A DNA stretch of 64,000 nt. It comes from Phycisphaera sp. GTDB taxonomy: Bacteria > Planctomycetota > Phycisphaerae > Phycisphaerales > UBA1924. Shown here one piece after another: positions 41,377 to 50,557 of this stretch. Made by a program: the position numbers and the translations under genes. The stretch is from NCBI GenBank assembly GCA_020639255.1, contig JACKGZ010000003.1, positions 1 to 64,000 of the forward strand, in the 5' to 3' direction. Position 1 is the first letter of the stretch; every line of letters begins with the position of its first letter. The notes below the pieces were generated by a model. That model worked only from the letters and a program-made list of their open reading frames with translations. It ran no database searches and was not told the origin of the DNA.

Positions 41377-41790
41377 ATGCTTCTCAAAGCGAAAGCGACC
41401 GATTCGTCGCCTGCAATCGAGTTGACTCCGGTGATCGACATCGTCTTTCTTCTTCTGATCTTCTTCCTTGTCGCTACGACCTTCCAGCAAACAGAGCGTG
41501 AGATGCAGATTGCATTGCCTGAAGCTGAGAGCGGCGGACCGATCACGGTGTCGCTGCGCGAACTCGTTGTGAATATTCAATCCGATGGATCGGTTATCGT
41601 CGCCGGGCGGAGTGTCGATCTCGAAGATCTGCGCACCATTGTTCGTGATGCAGTTGAAGCCAACCCAGAGCAAAAGGTGACGGTGCGAGCGGATAAATCG
41701 GCAACGTATGACCGCGTGGTCGGTGTGCTCGACGCGTGCAAGGCCGCAGGGATTCAGGAACCCTATCTCGACACGGTGCCGCTGCGATGA
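41377..41790 (+). CDS. ExbD/TolR family biopolymer transport protein
   Basis: 137 residues: short cytoplasmic head, one helix with the essential protonatable aspartate (Asp21 in LTPVIDIVFLLLIFF), and a small periplasmic domain with VSLRELVVNIQSDGSVIVAG and KVTVRADKSATYDRVVGVLD, the standard ExbD/TolR fold. It is 11 bases after the ExbB gene, and its stop overlaps the next ATG (ATGA). Confidence 0.94.
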   Translation: MLLKAKATDSSPAIELTPVIDIVFLLLIFFLVATTFQQTEREMQIALPEAESGGPITVSLRELVVNIQSDGSVIVAGRSVDLEDLRTIVRDAVEANPEQKVTVRADKSATYDRVVGVLDACKAAGIQEPYLDTVPLR

Positions 41791-44717
41791 GCCGAGGCCG
41801 AGCTATCACGGTGACCGGCGCGGTCGTGGCAGGTCTGGCCCTGCTCGGTGTCGCGGTTTGGCTGACAACACCTCAGTCGGAGCCGTACTTTACTGATTCG
41901 GACACGATCCACGCATCGCAGGAGATCGCTCGGCTTCGAGACGTGCTCTGGCAGCCGCCTGAGCAACTCAGCCGACCACTCAATACAAGTGAGCTTGACG
42001 AGTACGAGCCGACAATCAGTCCCGACGGACTGACGATGATCTTTGTCCGTGGTAAACCGGGCGGCGGCGCGGATCTCTTTCAATCTGTGCGTACGCCCGA
42101 TGGTTGGACAGAGCCGGAATCGATCGAATCGATGAATACCGATGCCGACGAACTCGGTCCGGAATTCACACAAGACGGAAACGGACTGTATTTCTACAGC
42201 GACCGCGAAGGTTCACTCGGTGGCTACGACATCTGGCACGTCAGACGGAGCGAAGACGGATGGAGTGAGCCGGAGCATCTTGGCGGGGATGTGAACAGCA
42301 CGTATAACGACTACGGCCCTGCGATCACGCCCGCCGGCGATCGATTGTTCTTCGCTTCAAATCGACCCCGCGTTGGCGAAGCCGTTCCCGAGACGCCTCC
42401 AGCGTCGTGGCCCGCAACAATCCGCGAATCGTTTCAAAATAGGCCTTACGACATCTATACGGCATCCGTCGGAGTGCATGGTGTCGGCAACGCGAGCATG
42501 GTCAGTGAGCTATCGAGCGCCTTCAGTGAAGGCGCACCCGGTGTGAGTCCTTCGGGGGATTTCATCTATTTCGCGTCCGATCGACCGGGCGGCAAGGGTG
42601 GATTTGACCTGTACCGGTCGCGGATGGTGGGGGAGAGCTACTTTCCCATCGAGCACCTGGGCGACGGTGTGAACACGGAGGCCAACGAACTCGATCCAAC
42701 GCTCGGTATGGGTGGATTCGGTCTTTTGTTCAGTTCAGATCGTGATCAGGGTGTAGGTCGGCAATACGACCTCTACCGGACCGAATCGCGAGAGGTGTAC
42801 CGCGAGGTGGCGACACTCGCGGCGCGGATGACTTGGGGTGAACTGCTGCGCATCGTGCTGCCGTGGCTATTCCTGCTGGGGCTCTTGCTTGGACTCCTAG
42901 CACTGCTCCGTAAGCTCACGACGGACGAGCGATGGAAAGCGCGCTGGCGCAGGCTCGGGCTGATGGCAAAGTGCCTGATAGTGTCGGGTCTTGTGCACAT
43001 GCTCATTCTGATGCTTCTGACACTCTGGCAAGTCAGCACCAATCTGGACGGGTTGTTCGGTGCGCCGGGTGGATCGAAGGTGACTCTGGTATCAAGTTCA
43101 GTCGGCGGCCGCATCGAATCGCAGCTGTTCGCGCAGGTCTCTCCGGTTTCGGAGAGTACCCCTCTCGAATTATCGCAAGTGCAGTCATCCGAACTCGCAA
43201 TGGCACCAATCGAAATCGCACCTGTGCAGATGCAAGCGCCCGCACCAAGCCCGGTGCGTGACACGCTCAGCGAGCAGACTGTCGAATTACGTTCCACAGC
43301 TCCAAGGAACAATCCGGCAAACGCCGCAAAAAACATCACAACACCTCGCGAGCCTGACGACCTAACACCAGAACTGACCGCGCTCACACTTCCAGAGTAC
43401 CAAGCCCGAGAGCGAGTCAAAGAGCCCGTTGTTGAGGCGGCAAGCGCATCAGTGAGTATGAGTCCACAGTCTGTATCAATTCCTGCGACTGTGCCGACTA
43501 TTGAAACACCAATGACATCACTCGATGCCCCCCCTGCGCTCTCGCATGAGGATCAACTGCCATCGGAAATTATCGAATTGCGTGAAGCGGCACAAAGAGC
43601 GCCGATAGCGGCCGTGGAGAATCAGATCGCCGATATCGATGACGATAATGTCGCGATGGGGGCTGAAGTCGTATTGCCAACTCTTGTCGATCGCTCAGAG
43701 AGGACAACTGAACGAGAGGCTGAGGTCGGTTCAGCCAGCGAATATGAGCCATTCGCGTTGATCGAGCCTGAGGCGATGGAATATTTACAGAATCCGCTTG
43801 CGGCAGAGCAGCCGCCTGAAGTTGGTCCCTTGGATCAAATTGCGTTCACTGCGACGAATCTGGACGAAGCGCGGCCAACTATCAGTGAGCGGGCGGTTCA
43901 GTCGACCTCAACGGATGTAGCGATGGTCGATCCTGGCCTCTTCGAGCTTGATATCGCGTTGCCTGAAGGCGTTGCGATCCCTGAGCAGGTTGCGTTGCCC
44001 AAGCATTTCTCTGGTATCGTTCTGGATGATGAGACAGGGCTACCGGTTCCGGGGGCGCTTGTTCGGATAGATTCTGATCATGGCGAACTGGCCCAGACGC
44101 GAACCGAGGACGATGGCACTTTTGCGCTCGAACCGGAATTTGATTCTGACTTCGTTGCGGTGACAGCGTCCAAGCCTGGTTATACGCCTTCGGCGCTGAA
44201 CCTGCCTATCGAGGATCTCGAACGTGGTGTCGTGCGAGAGATCCGACTCGAGCCGGTCCGAGACACGGTTATCGCGCTCGAAGAAGACCCCGAGGTGCAC
44301 CATCTCGGCGATAACGACTTCGGTGGACGCATTAACAGCCAGTTTCAGAAAGAGAGCGAAGGCACGGTGCTCCGTGCGGCCTTTCGACTGACAGCGGAAC
44401 AGATTGAAGCGCTTGGAGATCAGGCAGCCGTCGTGATGCTGGCGAAGGGCTTGCAGGCACAGAATATCATCCGGCTGAACGGCCAAGAAGTGCCAAGACG
44501 TCTCAATCGCTCGCCTTCCGACGGCAGTTTTGGTGAAGTCGGTGCTTTGTTCGACGCGTCCTGGCTGCGCGAAGGAGCGAACACTCTCGAGATCGAGAGT
44601 CAGGTCAGTTCAGGATCTGATCACGATGATTTCGAGATCGTCAATATTCGGATCATGCTCTCGCCGCCGGCGGATAATGCTCGATCTCGACGCACCCGAG
44701 CGGAGGGGACTTTGTAA
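41787..44717 (+). CDS. 976-residue PD40-propeller / transmembrane-hairpin / extended-arm protein (TolB-TolA-like fusion)
   Basis: Order of parts: helix 7-27; a PD40 beta-propeller (about 60-335) with YEPTISPDGLTMIFVRG, LGPEFTQDGNGLYFYSDREG, GPAITPAGDRLFFASNRP and APGVSPSGDFIYFASDRPGG; helices at 354-374 and 394-416 joined by a strongly basic loop (DERWKARWRRLG), so a cytoplasmic turn; about 320 residues rich in Pro, Ser, Glu, Thr and Ala (about 420-740), probably extended; a carboxypeptidase-regulatory-like beta domain (FSGIVLDDETGLPVPGALVR); and a last beta domain (about 840-955). TolB is a PD40 propeller and TolA has a helix plus a long arm, so I infer a fused Tol-like moving part driven by the ExbB/ExbD pair. 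No recognisable TolA/TonB C-terminal domain. The arm region is visibly less GC-rich than its neighbours. Confidence 0.75.
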   Translation: MSRGRAITVTGAVVAGLALLGVAVWLTTPQSEPYFTDSDTIHASQEIARLRDVLWQPPEQLSRPLNTSELDEYEPTISPDGLTMIFVRGKPGGGADLFQSVRTPDGWTEPESIESMNTDADELGPEFTQDGNGLYFYSDREGSLGGYDIWHVRRSEDGWSEPEHLGGDVNSTYNDYGPAITPAGDRLFFASNRPRVGEAVPETPPASWPATIRESFQNRPYDIYTASVGVHGVGNASMVSELSSAFSEGAPGVSPSGDFIYFASDRPGGKGGFDLYRSRMVGESYFPIEHLGDGVNTEANELDPTLGMGGFGLLFSSDRDQGVGRQYDLYRTESREVYREVATLAARMTWGELLRIVLPWLFLLGLLLGLLALLRKLTTDERWKARWRRLGLMAKCLIVSGLVHMLILMLLTLWQVSTNLDGLFGAPGGSKVTLVSSSVGGRIESQLFAQVSPVSESTPLELSQVQSSELAMAPIEIAPVQMQAPAPSPVRDTLSEQTVELRSTAPRNNPANAAKNITTPREPDDLTPELTALTLPEYQARERVKEPVVEAASASVSMSPQSVSIPATVPTIETPMTSLDAPPALSHEDQLPSEIIELREAAQRAPIAAVENQIADIDDDNVAMGAEVVLPTLVDRSERTTEREAEVGSASEYEPFALIEPEAMEYLQNPLAAEQPPEVGPLDQIAFTATNLDEARPTISERAVQSTSTDVAMVDPGLFELDIALPEGVAIPEQVALPKHFSGIVLDDETGLPVPGALVRIDSDHGELAQTRTEDDGTFALEPEFDSDFVAVTASKPGYTPSALNLPIEDLERGVVREIRLEPVRDTVIALEEDPEVHHLGDNDFGGRINSQFQKESEGTVLRAAFRLTAEQIEALGDQAAVVMLAKGLQAQNIIRLNGQEVPRRLNRSPSDGSFGEVGALFDASWLREGANTLEIESQVSSGSDHDDFEIVNIRIMLSPPADNARSRRTRAEGTL

Positions 44718-44871
44718 TTACATACAAAGGTCCGAATATCTGTTCCTCCATGGGTGGAATCCATGAAACCGGGCTTGGCGAGTGTGAAATCGCGTTCCCC
44801 GGCTGAAGTACGACCATTTGCGACCGATATCCACGGAAGCCGAACGCGTATCGGCCAGGTGGGACTTGCGC

Positions 44872-46341
44872 ATGTCGATCGTAAAGAAAGCAAATACAAC
44901 TACCCGGCGAAGTGTGCTCGAGCGACAGTCACCCGGAGCCCCGGCTGGCTTGCTTGCATTGACGCTTGTGTCGGCGTTGCCGATGTTGCTCTTTCTTGGG
45001 TATTCCTATTGGCGCCAGCGGACGCTTGATCATGTAGACCCTGCGCTGTATCTCATACTCTTCGTTCCCATCGTGCTCGGGTACTTGCTCTATCGCTCTC
45101 AGCGGCGAGTACTGAGGCAGATCGCCTCGGTTGCAGAGGCCGTCGAAGTAGCGGCGAACGGTGACGCTGCAGCGATGGAACTCGTTGTGGCCGAACAGGA
45201 TGCAGGGCCTGGGCGTGCATGGAACACCATTGTCAAGAAGTATCTCAGTGACGTGATCGCAGACCCAGCCCTGACGGTCGGAAGTCTGGGAGAATCCGGG
45301 CTCTATTCGATGGTCGTGCTCAATTCGCTCGTACATGCTGTGTGCGGTGTGGATCGATCAGGACGCATTGTCGTTGCGAACACATCAGCTGCGAACTTTC
45401 TTGAGCTCGATACAAATTCTGTGCAGGGAGTTCTGATTACCTCGCATTTGCCCGAGCCGGCTTTGTCCGCATTCGAAGATGTGCGGCAGGGGCGCGTGCA
45501 ACGAAGAAACAGCGTTGATCTTGTTCGACATGATGAATCTCGCAATTGCGAAGAAATACTGCGACTCACTGTCGCGCCGACCCGTGAGCAAGAGGGCATC
45601 TGTGTCGTCGTGACGGTGGAAGATGTAACCAGGCAGCGACTTGCCGAGCATTCACGCCATGAATTCCTTGCCCAGGCAACACACGAGCTCCGTACGCCAC
45701 TCACGAATATTCGGCTGTACGTTGAAGAGGCGATCGAAGCTGGCGACGAAGATGCCAAGACTCGTGCTGAGGCGCTCAATGTCATCTCGCACGAATCGCT
45801 CAGACTCGAACGTCTTGTTGCCGAACTGCTCGATATCTCCGAACTCGAAGCCGGTGCGAGGGTGATGGATAAGGGCGATATCCGAGTCGATCAGCTCATG
45901 GAGCAGCTCTACGCGGACTATCTGGCGCTTGCGGAGAGCAAAGGCCTTTCTCTGGAGTTCGAGCTGCCCCCGAAGCTCCCTGTACTGCAGGGTGATAGAG
46001 ACAAGGTTGCCGGGGCGCTCCACAATCTGCTCGGAAACGCCATCAAATACACGCCTGAGGGCGGCCGTGTCACCGTTCGTATCGATGATGATGACGGTGC
46101 GATCAAGTTTGCGATCGTCGATACAGGAATCGGTATCGGACCCGAAGAGCAGCAGCGCGTCTATGACAAGTTCTTCCGTTCGTCAGACGAACGTGTGAGT
46201 GCGATCGAAGGGACCGGACTCGGGCTTGCGTTCGCGCGTCAGGTTGCGCAGATGCACGGGGGCGATCTCTCGCTCGAATCCGAGCTCGATCGTGGCAGCA
46301 CCTTCACATTTAGCATGCCGAAGCCGAAACTTGCTGCATAA
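44872..46341 (+). CDS. Membrane sensor histidine kinase with PAS domain
   Basis: 489 residues from ATG 44872. Two helices (about 25-45 and 57-74) with only a short loop between them, a HAMP-sized linker, a PAS domain (about 145-255; VDRSGRIVVANTSAANFLE), then HisKA with the phospho-acceptor His271 in ATHELRTPLTNI. The ATPase domain shows NLLGNAIKYTPEGG, DTGIGIGPEEQQ and GTGLGLAFARQ. The tiny extracellular loop suggests that it senses within the membrane or through PAS. No response regulator is adjacent; a STAS protein follows after 12 bases. Confidence 0.92.
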   Translation: MSIVKKANTTTRRSVLERQSPGAPAGLLALTLVSALPMLLFLGYSYWRQRTLDHVDPALYLILFVPIVLGYLLYRSQRRVLRQIASVAEAVEVAANGDAAAMELVVAEQDAGPGRAWNTIVKKYLSDVIADPALTVGSLGESGLYSMVVLNSLVHAVCGVDRSGRIVVANTSAANFLELDTNSVQGVLITSHLPEPALSAFEDVRQGRVQRRNSVDLVRHDESRNCEEILRLTVAPTREQEGICVVVTVEDVTRQRLAEHSRHEFLAQATHELRTPLTNIRLYVEEAIEAGDEDAKTRAEALNVISHESLRLERLVAELLDISELEAGARVMDKGDIRVDQLMEQLYADYLALAESKGLSLEFELPPKLPVLQGDRDKVAGALHNLLGNAIKYTPEGGRVTVRIDDDDGAIKFAIVDTGIGIGPEEQQRVYDKFFRSSDERVSAIEGTGLGLAFARQVAQMHGGDLSLESELDRGSTFTFSMPKPKLAA

Positions 46342-46353
46342 AGAGGCTACACG

Positions 46354-46689
46354 ATGAACATCGACACCCAGCAGCAAGCTGCAGTGACTGTGCTGACCCC
46401 GCGTGGCCCGCTCCTCGCTGGTGATGCGAAGGAGGTGCGCGCTGCGGTGAAGGACGCGATCGCGAGCAATCACGGAAGAGTGGTGCTGGACATCTCGAAG
46501 GTGCCGTATACGGACAGTCATGGCCTTGAGATGATCACTGAGATCGGGACCGAACTGGTGAATACAGGGCGTGTATTCAAGCTAGCCGGTGCGAACGAGA
46601 CGATGCGAGAGGTGCTAGCGCTGACTGAAGTTGGCGCTCTCTGTGAGCAATTCGACGATGTGACCACTGCTGTGCGGAGCTTTGCGTGA
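46354..46689 (+). CDS. STAS-domain protein (anti-sigma factor antagonist type)
   Basis: 111 residues, one STAS domain: AVTVLTPRGPLLAGDAKEVR at the start and the phosphorylation loop VPYTDSHGLEMI, where Ser55 is the likely phosphorylated residue. SpoIIAA/RsbV-type proteins switch partners according to phosphorylation by an anti-sigma kinase. Here it sits between a histidine kinase and PilB, and its stop overlaps the PilB GTG (GTGA). It may tune the ATPase or the pilus genes rather than a sigma factor; this is inference. Confidence 0.9.
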   Translation: MNIDTQQQAAVTVLTPRGPLLAGDAKEVRAAVKDAIASNHGRVVLDISKVPYTDSHGLEMITEIGTELVNTGRVFKLAGANETMREVLALTEVGALCEQFDDVTTAVRSFA

Positions 46690-48452
46690 GTCTGAGAAGG
46701 CGTACAAAGCGTGTGGGCGAGGTTCTCGTTGAGGACGGTGCGATCAGCGAGGAGCAGCTGCAGCGTGCGCTCATCGAGCAGGCTCGTACCGGTGAGAAGC
46801 TCGGTGCGCTGCTCGTTGATCAGGGAATCGTATCCGGTCAGACACTGGTCCATTCACTTGCGAAGTGCCTCGGTGTGCGTGGTTGTCACCTGCGCCACGG
46901 CCTGATCGATCCCGCGCTGATCCCTGAGATCGGTGAAGATGAATGCGAGAAGTCAGTCGTCATCCCGATGTTCAAAGTCGGCAACACCCTCACTGTCGCT
47001 ATGGCGGAGCCGCAGAGCCTGCCGACGATCGATCGTTTGAGGCGGGCGACTGGCTGCGAGATCCGCCCGATTCTAGCGCTCGAGAGCAACATCCTCGAGT
47101 ATGTTCGCAAGTACAAGGGCGGTAATGTTGACGTCGATGAGTTCCTGATGTCGCTTGGCGACCAGGATCTTGAGGTCGTCGAGCGCGAATCAATCGATGA
47201 GGGCCCCGAGACCGACCTCGACAAGATGGTCGCCGGCAGCCCGATCGTAAACCTTGTGAATATCGCGCTGCTCACTGCAGTCAAGGATGGCGCAAGCGAT
47301 ATTCACATCGAACCAGATCGCCGTGGGACGCGCATCAGGTACCGTATCGACGGCGTTCTGCGTGATCTGATGAATCCACCGCCGGGCATGCACGCTGCGA
47401 TCGTGAGCCGCCTCAAAGTGATCGGCAAGATGGATATCGCCGTCAAGCGGCTCCCCCAGGAGGGACGCGTACGAATCGTGGCCGAAGGTCGTGAGATCGA
47501 CTTGCGCGTCTCGAGTATGCCGACCTTGCTCGGCGAGAAGCTCGTCGCCCGCGTGCTCGACAAGTCCAACCTTCGTGTGCGACTCGAAGACCTCGGGTTC
47601 AGGCCCGACGCGATGGCAATGTTTCGCGGGTTGCTTGACCGTCCGCACGGCCTGTTGCTCGTCACCGGGCCGACAGGTTCCGGCAAGACGACGACACTCT
47701 ACTCGGCGCTCGATCAGCTCCGTACACCTGAGCGCAACATTGTGACCGTCGAGGATCCGGTCGAGTATCAGGTGAGTCTCGTCAACCAGATCCAGGTGAA
47801 TGATCAGATTGGTCTGAGCTTCGCTCGTGCACTGCGAAGTATTCTTCGGCAAGATCCGGACGTCATCATGATCGGTGAGATCCGCGACGAGGATACCGCT
47901 CGCGTTGCTGTGCAGGCATCGCTGACAGGCCACCTCGTGCTCGCGACGCTTCACACGAACGATGCACCCGGTGCTGTCGCACGCTTGATGGATATGGGCA
48001 TCGAACCGTACTTGCTCTCTGGAGCGATCATTGGTTCGGTGGCACAGCGGCTGCTCCGCAAAATATGCCCACAGTGCGCCTCGAAGTATTACCCTGGCGA
48101 GCAGGCGATGCGCGATGCGGGGCTCCCGGCGGAGTTCAAGAAGGCATTCCGCAAAGGGGCCGGCTGTCAACAATGTCACGATTCGGGGTTCCTTGGCCGT
48201 ATCGGTGTGTACGAGCTCATGGCAGTGAACGCGGAGATCCGCAGACTCGTTCACGCGGGGTCGCCGTCGCATGAGCTGCGTCTGAAGCTGAGAGAACTGG
48301 GCGTGCCCACGCTCCGCGAGGAAGCTGTGCGTCTGGCGATGGATGGGCAGACCAGCCTTGAGGAAGCCTTACGAGTCACTCACGTTGACGGCGATGATGC
48401 CGAATTGCAAGAGTCTCCCTCGCCGGTGACAAAGATCGGGGTTGCCGCATGA
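46686..48452 (+). CDS. pilB: Type IV pilus/type II secretion assembly ATPase
   Basis: 588 residues. The N-terminal MshEN-like domain (RVGEVLVEDGAISEEQL, GEKLGALLVDQGIVSGQ) is the kind that can bind cyclic-di-GMP. ATPase core: Walker A TGPTGSGKTTTLYSAL, Asp box, Walker B DPDVIMIGEIRDEDTA, His box GHLVLATLHTNDAPGA. The zinc-binding tetracysteine of PilB/GspE is present: CPQC and, about 40 residues later, CQQC. It powers pilus extension or pseudopilus assembly. GTG start overlaps the STAS stop; the next gene overlaps its own stop. Confidence 0.94.
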   Translation: MSLRRRTKRVGEVLVEDGAISEEQLQRALIEQARTGEKLGALLVDQGIVSGQTLVHSLAKCLGVRGCHLRHGLIDPALIPEIGEDECEKSVVIPMFKVGNTLTVAMAEPQSLPTIDRLRRATGCEIRPILALESNILEYVRKYKGGNVDVDEFLMSLGDQDLEVVERESIDEGPETDLDKMVAGSPIVNLVNIALLTAVKDGASDIHIEPDRRGTRIRYRIDGVLRDLMNPPPGMHAAIVSRLKVIGKMDIAVKRLPQEGRVRIVAEGREIDLRVSSMPTLLGEKLVARVLDKSNLRVRLEDLGFRPDAMAMFRGLLDRPHGLLLVTGPTGSGKTTTLYSALDQLRTPERNIVTVEDPVEYQVSLVNQIQVNDQIGLSFARALRSILRQDPDVIMIGEIRDEDTARVAVQASLTGHLVLATLHTNDAPGAVARLMDMGIEPYLLSGAIIGSVAQRLLRKICPQCASKYYPGEQAMRDAGLPAEFKKAFRKGAGCQQCHDSGFLGRIGVYELMAVNAEIRRLVHAGSPSHELRLKLRELGVPTLREEAVRLAMDGQTSLEEALRVTHVDGDDAELQESPSPVTKIGVAA

Positions 48453-49669
48453 GCTACCGGTACACAGCATTCACGAAGGACGGCGCCCGCAAGCAGGGCG
48501 TGATCGAGGCCGATACGGTCGAACATGCAAAGTCGCTGGTTCAGGCCGAAGGTCTGTATGTCAGTGAGATCGCCGAGGCTGGAACCAGCAATGCTGCGAG
48601 AACCAAATCGAGAAGCGGAATCTTCGGTGCAAGCTCACTGAAGAATGTCGCGAGCTTTACTCGTCAGATGTCCGTGTTGATCAGCAGCGGCACGCCGATC
48701 GTTCAGTCGCTTGAAGCTGTCGAGCGGCAGACGATCGATCCGAAGTGGAAATCAGTGCTGCAAGGACTTCGTGAGCGAGTCGAAGAAGGCAACCAGCTTT
48801 CGGACGCGATGGCGATGTACCCAGCGGTCTTCGACGATGTGTATAGGGCCATGATTGCTGCGGGTGAATCGGGCGGTGGGTTTGATAAGATACTTTCCCG
48901 GCTTTCAAAGCTCGTCCGGCAGGAACTCGCGGTGCGCAACAACATCACGGGCGCGATGGTCTATCCGGGATTGCTGATCACAGTTGCCTCCGGTGTATTG
49001 CTGCTTCTTGCATTTACCGTGCTGCCACGGTTTAAAGAACTCTTTGAGACATTGAATGCGCCGATACCGACATCAACGGCGGTCATCATGGCAACGGCCG
49101 AGTTCATGAAATCGTACTGGTGGGCGGTATTGCTCGGTATCGGCATCGGTGCCGCCGCGCTGCTGTATTGGCTGCGTACTCCGAGTGGCAAGCTGCGTCT
49201 CCACACGGTGCAATTGAATCTGCCGCTCTTTGGGCGAGTGATACGAGCTTTCAAGACGGCCAAATTCGCACGCGTTATGGGCGTGCTGCTCGAAGCGAAA
49301 GTGCCACTCCTCGAGTCTCTGGATATCGCCCGTACGAGCGCGGGCAACCTGCTCTACGAGGAACTCATCGACAAAGCCGAAGAGCGGGTCAAAAGAGGTG
49401 ACGCGATGAGCGATGCCTTTAGCGGATCAAACCTCATCACGCCATCGGTATGCGAGGCTATCCGCAACGGTGAGCAGACGGGACGTGTTGGCGAAGTGCT
49501 TATGAATCTGGCAGACCTCATGGACGAAGACAACGACCTTGTCGTCAGGTCGCTGACGAGCATCCTCGAACCGCTGATTCTCTCGGTACTCGGTGTTTTC
49601 GTTGGGATCATCGCGCTCAGCCTGTTCCTGCCGCTGTTCGATCTGACCGCATCAACGGGGGCTGGTTGA
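48449..49669 (+). CDS. pilC: Type IV pilus/type II secretion inner membrane platform protein
   Basis: 406 residues with the duplicated PilC/GspF domain: YRYTAFTKDGARKQGVIEA at the start, ASFTRQMSVLISSGTPIVQS and MYPAVFDDVYRAMIAAGESG in the first copy; KTAKFARVMGVLLEAKVPLL and RNGEQTGRVGEVL in the second. Three helices (about 170-195, 215-240 and 375-400). It is the platform on which the ATPase acts. Overlaps pilB (ATGA); pilM starts on the base after its stop. Confidence 0.94.
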   Translation: MSYRYTAFTKDGARKQGVIEADTVEHAKSLVQAEGLYVSEIAEAGTSNAARTKSRSGIFGASSLKNVASFTRQMSVLISSGTPIVQSLEAVERQTIDPKWKSVLQGLRERVEEGNQLSDAMAMYPAVFDDVYRAMIAAGESGGGFDKILSRLSKLVRQELAVRNNITGAMVYPGLLITVASGVLLLLAFTVLPRFKELFETLNAPIPTSTAVIMATAEFMKSYWWAVLLGIGIGAAALLYWLRTPSGKLRLHTVQLNLPLFGRVIRAFKTAKFARVMGVLLEAKVPLLESLDIARTSAGNLLYEELIDKAEERVKRGDAMSDAFSGSNLITPSVCEAIRNGEQTGRVGEVLMNLADLMDEDNDLVVRSLTSILEPLILSVLGVFVGIIALSLFLPLFDLTASTGAG

Positions 49670-50557
49670 ATGTTAACGAACCGGGTGAAGGTTGGTGTCG
49701 ATATCGGCGCACGAACGATGCGAGCGGTGGCCCTGTCTCAGGAGGGCAACACATATCGGTTGCATGCGATGGTTGAAACGGCGCGTGTGCCGAATCACCC
49801 TGTACCAACGCCGCAGGATGTCGAACGGCTCATTCACGCTCTCGAACGCCAGAATATTGACGGAAGCAGGATGACCGTTGCCATTCCGTACGATCGATTG
49901 CTGAGCGCGATCGTTGAACTCCCGCCCCGTTCATCAGGCGCGCCGATCGAGACGCTCGCCAGAGCCGAACTCGCAAAGGGTATCGATGGCCAGCACGAGG
50001 TCCACGTGTGGGATCTGCCTCCTGGCCGGCGAGCCAGGGCGAGTGAGTATTTCGCGATCGGATTGCCGCACATTGCAGCGAACGAATTGCTTGCGCCGTT
50101 TCTGCGCAACGGGGTGGAAGTCGAGGCGTTAGAGCCAGAGGCTAGCGCTCTCATGCGCATCACCGGGGCGAATAGTCGTGTCGTTCTTGTTGCGGGTGCT
50201 CGCACAATCGGCATCTATGCGTATGAGGCGAGCACGACGCTGTTTACAAGAACCATCGAGCTTTCTGGTGAAACAATCGATTCCGATCGAATCCGATCGA
50301 GCCTCATGGGTACGGTGGACTATCTCGCCGAGAGATTCCCGTTGCTCGAGGAAGCTTCGGTGATTGTTCTGGGGGATCCTGCGGCGTCCGATCGCTTGGC
50401 TGCATCATTGCAACGTGAATACGAAACGGTTGTGGAGCGGGAACTCAGGATTGAGATCCGACCGGTGGGTTGGCTCGCCGGCTTTGAACTCGATTCGAGA
50501 TGGGCCATCGCAATAGGCCTTGCTTCGACGCGGGTTGAACAGGAGGTGGCAGCATGA
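49670..50557 (+). CDS. pilM: PilM-like actin-fold assembly protein
   Basis: 295 residues. VKVGVDIGARTMRAVALSQ at the N-terminus is the PilM/FtsA phosphate-1-like start. IELPPRSSGAPIETLARAEL resembles the PilM signature in which a Glu- and Leu-rich helix follows. A second actin-like lobe follows (VVLVAGARTIGIYAYEAST, TRTIELSGETI). PilM is cytoplasmic and binds the PilN N-terminus. The start directly after pilC and the 4-base overlap with the next gene support coupling. Confidence 0.86.
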   Translation: MLTNRVKVGVDIGARTMRAVALSQEGNTYRLHAMVETARVPNHPVPTPQDVERLIHALERQNIDGSRMTVAIPYDRLLSAIVELPPRSSGAPIETLARAELAKGIDGQHEVHVWDLPPGRRARASEYFAIGLPHIAANELLAPFLRNGVEVEALEPEASALMRITGANSRVVLVAGARTIGIYAYEASTTLFTRTIELSGETIDSDRIRSSLMGTVDYLAERFPLLEEASVIVLGDPAASDRLAASLQREYETVVERELRIEIRPVGWLAGFELDSRWAIAIGLASTRVEQEVAA

